Numbered from the stretch's first letter, positions 9,003-17,350 are shown. The stretch is 58,471 nucleotides of DNA from Proteus myxofaciens ATCC 19692 (GCF_001654855.1 NZ_LXEN01000015.1:1-58471); one strand, 5' to 3'. Numbers and translations are program-made. Notes: generated by a model not told the origin, from the letters alone.

Positions 9003-10223
9003 TTATTCAATGGATTGAGTAACAATCTGTGAATATGTGGTTTGATTGATACGATGCATGACATTAATATCTTCAGGCATTTCTGAAGCATTACTCGTCT
9101 CAACGGCAAGTGAAGCAAAAGCCGATGCATAACGCAGTGCATAAGAAAATTGTTTCCCTTTTGCTAATGAAGCTGCAAGGGCACCATTAAACGCATCACC
9201 AGCACCTGCTGTATTTCTTACTATGGCAGGGTATGCCGGAGAATAAATATATTTACATCCGTCATAAGCCAGTGAACCTTTACTACCAAGGGTAATAACA
9301 ACTTTATTTACCCCTTTTTTATAAATAACAACAGCCGCTTTTTTTGCTGTTTCTAAATCAAAAATATCAATATTAGAAAGTAAACTTGCTTCTGTTTCAT
9401 TAGGCGTTAATACATCAACCATAGAAAGCAACTCGCTAATATTTTTGTTATAAGGCGCAGGATTAAGGATAATAGGTATATTATTCTCTTTTCCAACGAT
9501 AATAATTTCTTTTAAGGCTTCTAAATTAGTTTCTAATTGCAGTAAAATAACATCAGAATCAATAATCTTATCTTTTTGTATTTTTACTTCATCCGCTGAT
9601 ATATCCATATTTGAACCTGAGTAAATAGAAATAATATTTTCTCCACTTTCTTCAGAAACAAATATAGAAGCTGTCCCTGTTTGAAACTTATCAGTTTGAT
9701 ATATCGTTGATGTTTTTATTCTTGAAGACGATATAAAATTAACGGCATAATCACTAAACTGATCCGTTCCAATTTTTGTTATAAAATGTACTCGAGCATC
9801 AGCGTAACTAGCCGCTAATGCTTGATTACATCCTTTTCCACCTGGCGAAAAAATAAATTTATTCGCTAATAAGGATTCTCCGGCTTCTGGCAATCGAGGT
9901 AAATAACTGATCATGTCGACATTAAATGAACCTAATACACAAACCTTATTTATTGCTACACGATGAGCTAAATCGATTTTACCTATCTGATCATTACATT
10001 CTAAAAATTGTATAATCTCTTTTTTTGCGACTTTATCTAATGTTTCAAATTCGATAAAGGCACCACCATGGCATCGTTTTATAATTCCTTTATCTGAAAG
10101 AAAATTTAAATCTGACCGAATTGTTTCTTTAGTCACATTAAGTTCTTTTGCTAAAAAAGAAACTTTTGCTGATCCGTTATTTTTAATTAAATTAATTATT
10201 TTTTTATGCCGCTCTGCTTTCAT
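9003..10223 (-). CDS. DeoR-type HTH regulator fused to a ribokinase-like PfkB sugar kinase
   Basis: The 406-residue protein has two parts. Residues 1-55 form a DeoR winged helix-turn-helix (LAKELNVTKETIRSDLNFLSDKG). Residues 93-385 form a complete PfkB kinase with the ribokinase motif GGKGCNQA at 128-135, the NPAP and TPNETEA strands at 254-279, and the catalytic NTAGAGDAFNG loop with Asp343 as the likely base. Such a protein could bind DNA in response to the sugar it phosphorylates. It is the first gene of the minus-strand operon, with palindromes just upstream. The fusion is in one uninterrupted frame, so it is not a sequencing artefact of two neighbours. The sugar or nucleoside substrate is unknown. 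Confidence 0.85.
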   Translation of the reverse strand: MKAERHKKIINLIKNNGSAKVSFLAKELNVTKETIRSDLNFLSDKGIIKRCHGGAFIEFETLDKVAKKEIIQFLECNDQIGKIDLAHRVAINKVCVLGSFNVDMISYLPRLPEAGESLLANKFIFSPGGKGCNQALAASYADARVHFITKIGTDQFSDYAVNFISSSRIKTSTIYQTDKFQTGTASIFVSEESGENIISIYSGSNMDISADEVKIQKDKIIDSDVILLQLETNLEALKEIIIVGKENNIPIILNPAPYNKNISELLSMVDVLTPNETEASLLSNIDIFDLETAKKAAVVIYKKGVNKVVITLGSKGSLAYDGCKYIYSPAYPAIVRNTAGAGDAFNGALAASLAKGKQFSYALRYASAFASLAVETSNASEMPEDINVMHRINQTTYSQIVTQSIE

Positions 10224-10242
10224 TTAATGTCACCTCAATGAC

Positions 10243-10266
10243 AACAACTTTAATTTATTAGTTGTT
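10243..10266. promoter_or_regulatory. Inverted repeat in front of the fusion gene (possible operator)
   Basis: Arms AACAACT and AGTTGTT are separated by ten bases, only 20 bases upstream of the start of the regulator-kinase gene. The spacing places the arm centres on nearly the same DNA face, as for a dimeric repressor. A self-regulated DeoR-type operator is an inference. Confidence 0.4.
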
Positions 10267-10270
10267 ATAA

Positions 10271-10286
10271 GATTGTGATTACAATC
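10271..10286. promoter_or_regulatory. Perfect palindrome GATTGT-GATT-ACAATC (possible operator)
   Basis: Six-base arms are separated by four bases, five bases upstream of the 10243-10266 repeat. Together they give two dyads about 48-63 bp in front of the operon's first ATG, where the promoter should be. Binding by the encoded HTH domain is inferred. Confidence 0.4.
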
Positions 10287-10868
10287 ATATGTCATTTATT
10301 AAAAGCAAAAAAAATCAGAAATACAAAAATAAAAAACAAAAGAAATCAAAAAAAAAGGCAGAAAGCAATTAGCACGATTAATATATCAAAAAAACTCACA
10401 TTAAACACACTTGAATAAAGTAAAAATTCTCTTATTATTTTTGTAAGTTATATTTAATATTATTTTTAAATTTCAAATTAACTCCTCTTAATAAAATCTT
10501 AGAAAAAAAATTAAAAATATGTTTTAATTTAAATGGTTAAATTTATACATCAACCACTTCATTATTTTTATTTGAATTAGATTGAGAATTATTGAATCGA
10601 ATAAAGCATTAACTAAATTAATTACTTATAATTGTGATGGTTAATTATTTAAATCATTTCATACTGATTTTTTTAATTTATATACTATTATTTTAATTTT
10701 ACATCTCAATATATTAAAAAATATAAAATATAAGAATGAAATATAGAAAATATTTATTTATTAATTTTGAGATCTAGATAACACTTGTTCCTCTAGTTAA
10801 CCTGTCTTTTTAGTGAAAAATGCCTTTTACGAAAATTTTTTTATTCTTTTTACTTTAATAAGAAAAAA
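10287..10868. other. Very AT-rich gene-free stretch
   Basis: I see no open frame of useful length, no RNA gene and no repeat here beyond runs of A and T. It separates the promoter of the sugar-kinase operon from the terminator of the decayed gene to its right. The composition may mark horizontally acquired DNA or simply a long promoter region. Confidence 0.5.
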
Positions 10869-10895
10869 GACTATTTTATTTTTCATAAAATAGTC
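10864..10895 (-). terminator. Terminator downstream of the decayed ATPase gene
   Basis: Perfect ten-base arms, GACTATTTTA at 10869 and TAAAATAGTC ending at 10895, are followed on the minus strand by TTTTTTCTTAT. It is oriented to end transcription of the gene remnant at 10926-11273. Its good preservation suggests the remnant decayed recently or is still transcribed. Confidence 0.75.
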
Positions 10896-10925
10896 GTCAA
10901 AAAATGGTTTATAATCTAGATATAA

Positions 10926-11273
10926 TTATAATAAAGACGAAGAATGACCATTAACGTGATAAATCACATAATGCGCCTCATCAGATGTCAGTATTTCTAA
11001 TTTACCCCGCATACGATCAAGTACTTTACTAGGTACAGCTTCCTCCACTCTTGCATTATTTTGCTTTTGCCACTGATGATAAGGTACTTCGATATAGACT
11101 AATGTCACCTTTGCATGATAGCGATAAAATAAAGAAATAAGCTGACTCCTCATCTGCTTAGTAATGTTAGTCGCATTCGACACAAAAGGTTTATGTTGTC
11201 GTGAATAGACTCTAGCTAATTTATTTTGAAGGGAAAATACGCTGATAATAGTACATGTAACTATTGAAGAGTG
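10926..11273 (-). pseudogene. C-terminal remnant of an AAA/zeta-like ATP-binding kinase
   Basis: The frame reads KPFVSNATNITKQMRSQLIS, then VTLVYIEVPYHQWQ, PSKVLDRMRGKLE and SDEAHYVIYHV. I recognise these blocks as the C-terminal part of single-domain P-loop kinase-like ATPases, some fused to HD domains. The frame stays open upstream of the GTG at 11183 to a stop at 11274-11276 and shows recognisable sequence from about 11235. The P-loop half, roughly the first 60-70 residues of the kinase domain, is absent. There is no good ribosome binding site. I take it as a 5'-truncated gene. An 85-residue protein from the GTG is possible but would lack the ATP-binding loop. Confidence 0.65.
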
Positions 11274-11510
11274 CTAGAGAAATATTACCAGCTAATTATT
11301 TTAAATAAGTTAAACTATTTCATAAAGTTAACTTTATCAGCCCTTTAATTGATTGATTTTTATCCTATACATATCTTTATCTCCTCTTAATTTAATCTAC
11401 AATTAACTGATGGTTTCAGCTCAATAAAATATTCTAATAATAAAGCCTCTTTACTTTTATTAATCTTCGCTATTTCTTACTATAAATACGTATTAAGCAT
11501 TGGAGGATAT

Positions 11511-12299
11511 ATGTATCAAGATCTTCAAGGAAAAGTTGCTGTTGTCACTGGTTCATCAAGTGGGATTGGCGCTGCAGTTGTTTCTCGCTTAGTAAATGAA
11601 GGAATGAATGTTGTTATTAACTATCATTCCAATGAACAAGAAGCTCAAAAACTAGCAGATAGTTTAAATAAATTAGGAAAAGGCCAAGCAATTATTTTTG
11701 GTGGCGATATTAGTGATGAAGAAGTCGCTCATAATTTTATTTATCAAGCAATTACTCATTTCGGTAAATTGGATTTATTAATTAACAATGCTGGGATTGA
11801 AAACCAAACCCCTAGCCATGCTATTAATCTGGAAGAATGGCATAAAATTATAGATGTTAATTTAACAAGCTACTTTCTTACTGCGCGTTCAGCACTAAGA
11901 TATTTTGTAGAAAATAAAATGCCAGGTAACATCATTAATATGTCTTCAGTTCATGAAATTATCCCATGGCCTACTTTTGCAAGCTATGCTGCAAGTAAAG
12001 GCGGTGTTCGTATGTTGACACAATCCCTTGCTTTAGAATATGCAAGCCAAGGTATCCGTATTAATGCGATTGGACCTGGTGCGATAAATACACCTATTAA
12101 TAAAGAAAAGATGGAAGATGACGCTCTTCGTAAAGAATTAGAAGCAATGATCCCAATGAAATATGCAGCAGAGCCAGAAGCTGTTGCTAACGTAGCCGCA
12201 TGGTTAGCCTCAGAGCAATCAACCTATATCACAGGGCAAACTATTTTTATTGATGGTGGAATGACGCTTTATCCTTCTTTTCAAGGTGGTAAAGGATAA
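11511..12299 (+). CDS. Short-chain dehydrogenase, glucose 1-dehydrogenase-like
   Basis: This 262-residue NAD(P)-dependent oxidoreductase has the classical SDR pattern: TGSSSGIG at residues 14-21 for the cofactor, NNAG near 91-94, the catalytic Ser in NMSSVHE, and YAASK for the Tyr/Lys pair. The C-terminal block TYITGQTIFIDGG is typical of the glucose 1-dehydrogenase branch. GGAGGATAT lies directly before the ATG. It forms a single-gene unit, convergent with the YiiX-like gene. The sugar or alcohol it oxidises cannot be told from sequence. Confidence 0.85.
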   Translation: MYQDLQGKVAVVTGSSSGIGAAVVSRLVNEGMNVVINYHSNEQEAQKLADSLNKLGKGQAIIFGGDISDEEVAHNFIYQAITHFGKLDLLINNAGIENQTPSHAINLEEWHKIIDVNLTSYFLTARSALRYFVENKMPGNIINMSSVHEIIPWPTFASYAASKGGVRMLTQSLALEYASQGIRINAIGPGAINTPINKEKMEDDALRKELEAMIPMKYAAEPEAVANVAAWLASEQSTYITGQTIFIDGGMTLYPSFQGGKG

Positions 12300-12315
12300 T
12301 TATTTAAATATATAG

Positions 12316-12352
12316 CAACCTTCTTTACTTATATATCCGTAAAAGAAGGTTG
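12316..12352. terminator. Hairpin between convergent genes
   Basis: CAACCTTCTTTAC and GTAAAAGAAGGTTG pair with one bulge, and TTCTTATT follows on the plus strand. It lies between the dehydrogenase stop and the stop of the YiiX-like gene, so it can serve as terminator for the plus-strand gene and perhaps both. Confidence 0.65.
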
Positions 12353-12365
12353 TTCTTATTAAGAA

Positions 12366-12929
12366 TTAATCATCTTGGGATAGGATTACATTTTCAGAGC
12401 TAATCAAATTAGCTGGAAAAATAAATTCTCTTTCTGAAAAAATTGGCATTTCTAATTTACGTGTTCCACGGTTGATAGTCACCCCCGCTTTTGACCAAGC
12501 CTCTACAACAAGTTCTGTGCAATAAACACCTTGTCCTTGATAAATACTAAAATTTTCACCTACTCTATCTAACGCAGATTTAACGGCAATCTTTCTCGCC
12601 TCATCACTACTGTTAATACGATAAAAACGAACTGTATTTGGCTTTGCTCGACTAATAAAAAAATCAAGAGAATCTACCGTTACACCATCTTTTATATCTG
12701 CATGTTCACTGGGAGTTGAATGAATAACTTGAATGCCTTTTTCTTCTGAAATCCAAATCATACCAACATGACTAAAACCGCTATTATCAACCTGTTTAAT
12801 AATATCACTGATAATCTCATCACCATCACGAAAAACAAGATCACCATTTTTAATATCCAAAGGTAAAGCGAGCGCAAAAGATGCGCCCACAATAAAAAGT
12901 ATACAGGTTAGAATTAATCTCTTTATCAC
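12366..12929 (-). CDS. YiiX/YebB-like permuted NlpC/P60 (papain-like) cysteine hydrolase
   Basis: The 187-residue product has an N-terminal hydrophobic signal (residues 1-22). It then shows the circularly permuted NlpC/P60 pattern of the YiiX/YebB group: NGDLVFRDG at about 28-36, the catalytic His54 in GFSHVGMI, and Cys137 in VYCTELVVEAW. In permuted members the His precedes the Cys, as here. Relatives act as amidases or deacylases on lipids or peptides. The GTG start overlaps the stop of the upstream lipoprotein gene by four bases, so the two are very likely translationally coupled. It is likely periplasmic or membrane-bound. Confidence 0.75.
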   Translation of the reverse strand: MIKRLILTCILFIVGASFALALPLDIKNGDLVFRDGDEIISDIIKQVDNSGFSHVGMIWISEEKGIQVIHSTPSEHADIKDGVTVDSLDFFISRAKPNTVRFYRINSSDEARKIAVKSALDRVGENFSIYQGQGVYCTELVVEAWSKAGVTINRGTRKLEMPIFSEREFIFPANLISSENVILSQDD

Positions 12930-13333
12930 TTAATTGAGACTTTCCATTTGCCATCAACTTTAATCATATCTTGAGGTTCAGTTTTTTCTTCACCGTTTTT
13001 TAAAACTGTTCTTAGTGTCACCGTCGCTGTATTTTTATCTTCGCCATATTCTACTTTTACAACTTCAACTTTACTAAAACCACCTTCTTCTTTAATTTTT
13101 TTGCCAGCTTCAGCAATGATAAGTTTAAATTTACCTTTCATTTGCTCTACAGCGGGTTCTTTTTCAGCATCACCAAAGTACATTAATGATACTGCTTTTT
13201 CACCATCTGCATTTCCAACAGCTTGAACGAATTCAACTGCTGCTTGTCCTGCTTCATCTTTTTTATCACCACAAGCAGATAAAGCCATCATTGCGGTTGC
13301 AAGAAATAAAAAGCCTACCATTTTTTTTAACAT
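12926..13333 (-). CDS. DUF4878-like lipoprotein
   Basis: This is a 135-residue protein. The signal peptide ends in a lipobox, LSAC, with the acylated Cys at residue 21. The remaining 114 residues look like a DUF4878/NTF2-like fold: an AAVEFVQAVGNADGEKAVSLM helix pair, then beta strands ending in MIKVDGKWKVSIK. It should be anchored to the outer or inner membrane facing the periplasm. It is the first gene of a two-gene unit with the YiiX-like hydrolase, overlapping it by four bases. Function is unknown; a partnership with the hydrolase is inferred from the overlap. Confidence 0.75.
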   Translation of the reverse strand: MLKKMVGFLFLATAMMALSACGDKKDEAGQAAVEFVQAVGNADGEKAVSLMYFGDAEKEPAVEQMKGKFKLIIAEAGKKIKEEGGFSKVEVVKVEYGEDKNTATVTLRTVLKNGEEKTEPQDMIKVDGKWKVSIK

Positions 13334-14003
13334 AATTTACACACCATAAAGTTATCGTTTGAATAAATAAATATAAGATTATTCGTAATTAATTAATTTC
13401 TCACTATGGAAAAGTATTATAATTCTTTTCCTAAAATGAATTATACGTGAAAATTTCAAGTAACGTCATGAACTATTTTACAATTTTTTATTTATTTAAT
13501 ATTTTTTATATAGTGTATATTTTTCAGTATCATCATGAAAAATAAAAAGTAAAAATATTTGCACTATTTAGAGCCTTTATATGAAATATTCTATTAGAAA
13601 TAAACATTTCAATTGTATTTCTACCTTTAAATTCTATTTAATTTTTAATTTTATTTTTTTCTTAAGTTAAGCATAAAATAACAAAATTTATTTTTGTACT
13701 TCATTTATTCTTATAACTAAAATCCACCCTCAAAATACAACATTTTAATAACAACTATGCGGTATAAAAACAAATCTATTTGTATTTAGACCATTTTATA
13801 TTATTATTGATATACCTTATCCGAAAACATCTATAACACATAGCTAGTAAATACAAACAAACACTAGAAAAATTGTGATCAGTTACTCTTTTTTGAATCA
13901 TTAATGAAATTTAGGGTAAATAGAACCTGCTTTTTCAAACCTGAATAGGTAATCTACCCTTCTGATTTGAATGGCTAAACATGAATAATGAAAAGGGTAT
14001 TTT
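13334..14003. other. Long AT-rich intergenic region
   Basis: No gene, RNA gene or clear repeat is visible in about 670 bp. It contains the promoter of the lipoprotein gene on the left. On the right, loose inverted elements AGGGTA (13913) and TACCCT (13955) lie about 45-90 bases before the next start and might be regulatory. Confidence 0.45.
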
Positions 14004-14261
14004 ATGTTTACTTCACAGCTCATGCTGGTTGGCTATGTTTTATTAGTAAGTCCGTGTGGGCATGATTCTTGTGATGCAATTCCTCTTACTGAAACAATTT
14101 ATACTAAAGATGAATGTACAGTTAGACTTGATTATTTAAAGAAAAAAAGACCTGATCTTTATATTTTTTGTGGTGAAGTCTTACGTGATCCTAATGTTAC
14201 GGATGAAAATCCTTATTTAGCACCACCTGACAGTGCTGATGATGTTTTTAAACAACAGTGA
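14004..14261 (+). CDS. Small cysteine-containing protein of unknown function
   Basis: This 85-residue protein has a short hydrophobic start (residues 1-17), four cysteines (18, 23, 36, 56) and an acidic proline-rich end. AAAAGGGTATTTT precedes the ATG, which supports translation. The layout of a hydrophobic start, Cys pair, aromatic strand and second Cys reminds me of small YebW-like (DUF1482) proteins, often phage-associated, but the match is weak. It lies 106 bp upstream of, and in the same direction as, the XRE-S24 repressor gene. The cysteines suggest an exported, disulphide-bonded product. Confidence 0.5.
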   Translation: MFTSQLMLVGYVLLVSPCGHDSCDAIPLTETIYTKDECTVRLDYLKKKRPDLYIFCGEVLRDPNVTDENPYLAPPDSADDVFKQQ

Positions 14262-14367
14262 TATTTTTTCATTCTGATAGTTATTCAAAAATACAATTTA
14301 ATTTGTTTTCTTTTTACGATATACTCATTGCACTTGAATATGTAAGGACACGTATTAGGAGTTACTT

Positions 14368-15060
14368 ATGTCTATTGCTAAACGTACAAAAGACAAACGC
14401 ATTGAACTCGATTTAACACAATCTGAACTCGCTAACTTGGCTGGTACTACTCAACAATCGATAGAACAGCTAGAAAGCGGCAAAACAAAACGCCCTCGTT
14501 TTTTACCTGAATTAGCTAAAGCGTTACATTGTGATTTAGCTTGGCTATTAGAAGGAGAGCACTCATCTGATGCTATTTCTGAAATATCACCTGAAGACGA
14601 ATGGCGTACTATTAGTGAATGGGATAATGATACTCCGCTAAATGCAGATGAAGTTGAGATACCTTATTTTAAGAGTATTGAGCTTGCTGCAGGTGATGGT
14701 TGTTGTACAAATGAGGATCATAATGGATATAAATTAAGATTTTCAAAAAGTACATTACGCCGTTATGGTGCTTCTTGCCAAAATGTTATCTGTTTCTCTG
14801 TTTATGGCGATAGTATGTCACCTGTTATTCCTAATGGTTCAACTGTTACTGTTGATACGGGTAACACACGAATTGTTGATGGTGGTGTTTATGCTATAGA
14901 ACAAGATTCACTGTTTCGAATAAAGTTACTTTATCGTCAACCTGGTGGAAAATTGATTATTCGTAGCTATAACAAAGATGAATTTCCAGATGAAATTGCA
15001 GAAAATAATACCGTCAAAATAATGGGACGTATTATTCATTGGTCAGTAATGGCTTGGTAA
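14368..15060 (+). CDS. XRE-family HTH repressor with S24 (LexA-like) peptidase domain
   Basis: The 230-residue protein has an XRE helix-turn-helix at residues 3-60 ([21 protein letters not shown]). A LexA/S24 autoprotease domain covers residues 95-225. The catalytic Ser149 is in YGDSMSP and Lys186 in [15 protein letters not shown] at 104-111 is where phage-type repressors carry their cleavage site. Such proteins repress phage or stress genes and cut themselves when RecA filaments form. No other phage gene is near, so this may be a domesticated repressor or the regulator of unlinked targets. TTAGGAGTTACTT precedes the ATG. Confidence 0.85.
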   Translation: MSIAKRTKDKRIELDLTQSELANLAGTTQQSIEQLESGKTKRPRFLPELAKALHCDLAWLLEGEHSSDAISEISPEDEWRTISEWDNDTPLNADEVEIPYFKSIELAAGDGCCTNEDHNGYKLRFSKSTLRRYGASCQNVICFSVYGDSMSPVIPNGSTVTVDTGNTRIVDGGVYAIEQDSLFRIKLLYRQPGGKLIIRSYNKDEFPDEIAENNTVKIMGRIIHWSVMAW

Positions 15061-15092
15061 TATCTTTAGAAGATTGGTATTTCATTTCTCTG

Positions 15093-15118
15093 TTTAGTCA
15101 CATAATGTTGTGGCTAAA
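15093..15118 (+). terminator. Hairpin downstream of the XRE-S24 gene
   Basis: A ten-base-pair stem (TTTAGTCACA / TGTGGCTAAA, one G-T pair) has a six-base loop and starts 33 bases after the repressor stop. The following bases are A-rich, not T-rich, so it is an imperfect terminator. Confidence 0.4.
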
Positions 15119-15120
15119 AT

Positions 15121-15145
15121 AAAAAAACCACCTGTGAGCCGGTGG
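15121..15145 (-). terminator. Minus-strand terminator without an adjacent gene
   Basis: CCACC and GGTGG pair around eight bases, and on the minus strand the stem is followed by TTTTTTTATTTT. It could end a transcript from the AT-rich region to the right or catch read-through from the SorC gene. Confidence 0.45.
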
Positions 15146-15485
15146 CTAAAACACTTATGTAAGAAAATCAGTAGTTTCATAATGATACTCAGAAACCAAA
15201 TCAGTAAAAACGATAGAACTCTATTCAATAATATTCATGTTTTAAATATACCTTTTCTTTAATGAATAGAAATCGATAAAACAGTGAGTTAGCATTTTTA
15301 AAAAATTTCTATTCTTTCTATATTACTAACTTAATCTCTAATTTATTGCGTAAAACACACTGTTATATAATTATTTATACAATGAATGATTTTAAAAATA
15401 ATAGCAAGTTTAAATAGTAAAAATAGACATACAGAAACAAAAATTTGCAGTAAATCAAACTAATGGGCTAGTCTCTGATATTAAA

Positions 15486-15511
15486 AAGACAAATCCTCGT
15501 TTTCACGAGGA
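15486..15511 (-). terminator. Terminator of the SorC regulator gene
   Basis: TCCTCG and CGAGGA form a stem with a six-base loop just after the stop at 15517. On the minus strand TTTGTCTTTTT follows, the expected U-tract. Confidence 0.65.
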
Positions 15512-15516
15512 CTACA

Positions 15517-16500
15517 TTAATTACTTATTTTTAATAAGTTTGATGCCGTTACTTCATCAATAACAATATCAGTAGCATACCCTCCTTTTATTGCACCTAT
15601 GGTTGCATGAATATTTTCAATACCACCAGCAAGCAATAGACGTTGAGGAATTAATCTTAATTGAGCAAGGCTAATCCCCATTACTCTAAGGTCAATATCA
15701 GAGACTAATGGATTCCCTTTTATATCATAAAACCGACCACAAATTTCGCCAACAGCACCAAGATCACGATACTTGGCTATTTCTTTTTTAGTTAAAACAT
15801 GGGTTGCAACTAACGTATTATCATCTTGTACATTGCTTGCAACAAAAATTGCCTTATTGCATTGATTTAATACCGAGAAATTGTGCCTAATAATAGGTTC
15901 AGCCTGAAGCTCCATCGCTAAACGGGCACTAGAAACAACAGCCGGAACATGTAAATTAAGACAATTGCCAGAAAATTTATTCGCAATTAATGAAGTAATT
16001 TCGCCTGTCTTAAAATCAGCCTGTGGAGTAATAGCTCCCATCATCTGTAATACTGTGACATTCTTTACAGACTTAGGCGAAAGATATTTTCCAAGTTTAT
16101 AGAGCGTTCTACCCCAAGCAACACCTAAAATATCTTGATCATTAACTAACTGAGAAAGATACATAGCACCTGCCTTGGCTAATCTTTCTTTATTCATATT
16201 TAATGTATCTTGTAATTTTTGTTTATCTTCATTCGGTAAAATAAGCACATTATTTAGATTAAATTTGTCTTTTATTCTAATGGCATAATCGATTGTAGAA
16301 AATACAGATGGATCTAGACTGATATTTACAAAGCCCTTTTCTCTGGCAAGAGATAGATATTTCACTACGGTAACACGAGAAACACCTACAATATTTGCGA
16401 CTTCACTTTGACTTAGCCCGTCCTGGTAGTAAAGCCACGCAGCATAGAGAACGGGATCATTATCAAATAAACTCGCATTCTTTAGCGAAGTATTATCCAT
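15517..16500 (-). CDS. SorC/DeoR-like sugar-binding transcriptional regulator, orphan
   Basis: The 327-residue protein has an N-terminal sigma-type HTH (LYYQDGLSQSEVANIVGVSRVTVVKYL) at about residues 22-55. A sugar-phosphate binding SorC domain follows, with GVAWGRTLYKLG near 145, LQMMGAITP near 165 and LLLAGGIENIHATIGAI near the end. SorC regulators normally flank the sugar operon they control; none is adjacent here, so its target is elsewhere or lost. I start at the ATG at 16500 because GTGGGG six bases before it looks like the ribosome binding site. The alternative GTG at 16512 uses that same sequence as codons. Confidence 0.8.
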   Translation of the reverse strand: MDNTSLKNASLFDNDPVLYAAWLYYQDGLSQSEVANIVGVSRVTVVKYLSLAREKGFVNISLDPSVFSTIDYAIRIKDKFNLNNVLILPNEDKQKLQDTLNMNKERLAKAGAMYLSQLVNDQDILGVAWGRTLYKLGKYLSPKSVKNVTVLQMMGAITPQADFKTGEITSLIANKFSGNCLNLHVPAVVSSARLAMELQAEPIIRHNFSVLNQCNKAIFVASNVQDDNTLVATHVLTKKEIAKYRDLGAVGEICGRFYDIKGNPLVSDIDLRVMGISLAQLRLIPQRLLLAGGIENIHATIGAIKGGYATDIVIDEVTASNLLKISN

Positions 16501-16863
16501 GTTAAACCCCACTGTTTATGGATCTTGTCACTAATTTAATTATTAATTTAGTAATTTCACAGAAGATAAGTATGTTATTAATTTAATTAATTCTTATAAC
16601 ACAAAGAGATACTCTTTATTAGACTGCTTAGTAGTATCGGCATACTGAGATTTTTCTTTACAAAAACAATCATAAAACGAGTAAAAGTGATTAATAATGC
16701 CGTATATGCTTCACCTTAATAAAGTTTTTTTAAAAAAATGTTTTTTTATTTGGTTAAAAATAAAAATATTAGCTATATATTTTAAATAGTTTTCTTTTGT
16801 TAATATTAAAATCACTCTATCTTTATTATTAAATTTTTAATATAAATCACTAAGGATAAAATC
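16501..16863. other. AT-rich divergent promoter region
   Basis: This region separates the divergent SorC gene and cutA. It contains many A/T runs and no open frame or clear dyad. Promoters for both genes must lie here. Confidence 0.4.
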
Positions 16864-17175
16864 ATGATTGTTGCATACACAACAGCACCTAATGAAAGTA
16901 TTGCTAGAGAAATTGCCCATCATCTTATAAAAGCTAACCTAGCAAGTTGTATCAATTTAATACCTAAAGTGAAATCCATATATTATTGGCAAGATGAGAT
17001 AGTTGAAGATAGTGAAGTTATTCTGATGATAAAAAGCGGTAAGTCACATCAGCAACTGTTAATTAATTCAATTGTAAAAATACATCCTTACGATATTCCA
17101 GAAGTTATTATTTTACCTATTGAAGATGGATTTAAACCTTATCTTGATTGGCTAAAAAACCCAATAAGTAAATAA
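16864..17175 (+). CDS. cutA: Divalent-cation tolerance protein CutA
   Basis: The 103-residue product shows the CutA1 trimer fold. It has an opening strand MIVAYTTAPNESIAREIAHHL, the central conserved segment ASCINLIPKVKSIYYWQDEI at about residues 29-48, and the late motif HPYDIPEVIILPI. Length fits the family (about 105-115). CutA is linked genetically to copper tolerance and forms very stable trimers, but its biochemical role is unsettled. TAAGGATAAAATC precedes the ATG. The gene is monocistronic here. Confidence 0.9.
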   Translation: MIVAYTTAPNESIAREIAHHLIKANLASCINLIPKVKSIYYWQDEIVEDSEVILMIKSGKSHQQLLINSIVKIHPYDIPEVIILPIEDGFKPYLDWLKNPISK

Positions 17176-17350
17176 TACTTAGTTTCTAATTAAAAATAGA
17201 TATTCACAAAATAATTAAGTATTGAAAATTAATATTTAAAGGTTTTTATCGATACTTTATACTAATTTCCTCACTTAAGAAGAATTATATATTTTTTATT
17301 TTATGTTATACTAAGTTCACTTTCTCTAATTACACATAAAGGAGTGAGTT

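Larger units (their letters stand above)
15061..15516. other. Intergenic region with two adjacent hairpins
   Basis: Two hairpins stand side by side at 15093-15118 and 15128-15145. A third, the terminator of the SorC gene, lies at 15494-15511. The first two share the direct repeat GTGGCTAAAA. Between 15150 and 15490 I see only AT-rich DNA with no open frame. The second hairpin has a good T-run on the minus strand although no minus-strand gene lies between it and 15494. Confidence 0.45.

Noticed and set aside
14368-15060. Prophage suggested by the phage-type repressor
   Set aside because: No integrase, structural or lysis gene and no flanking direct repeat within the window.
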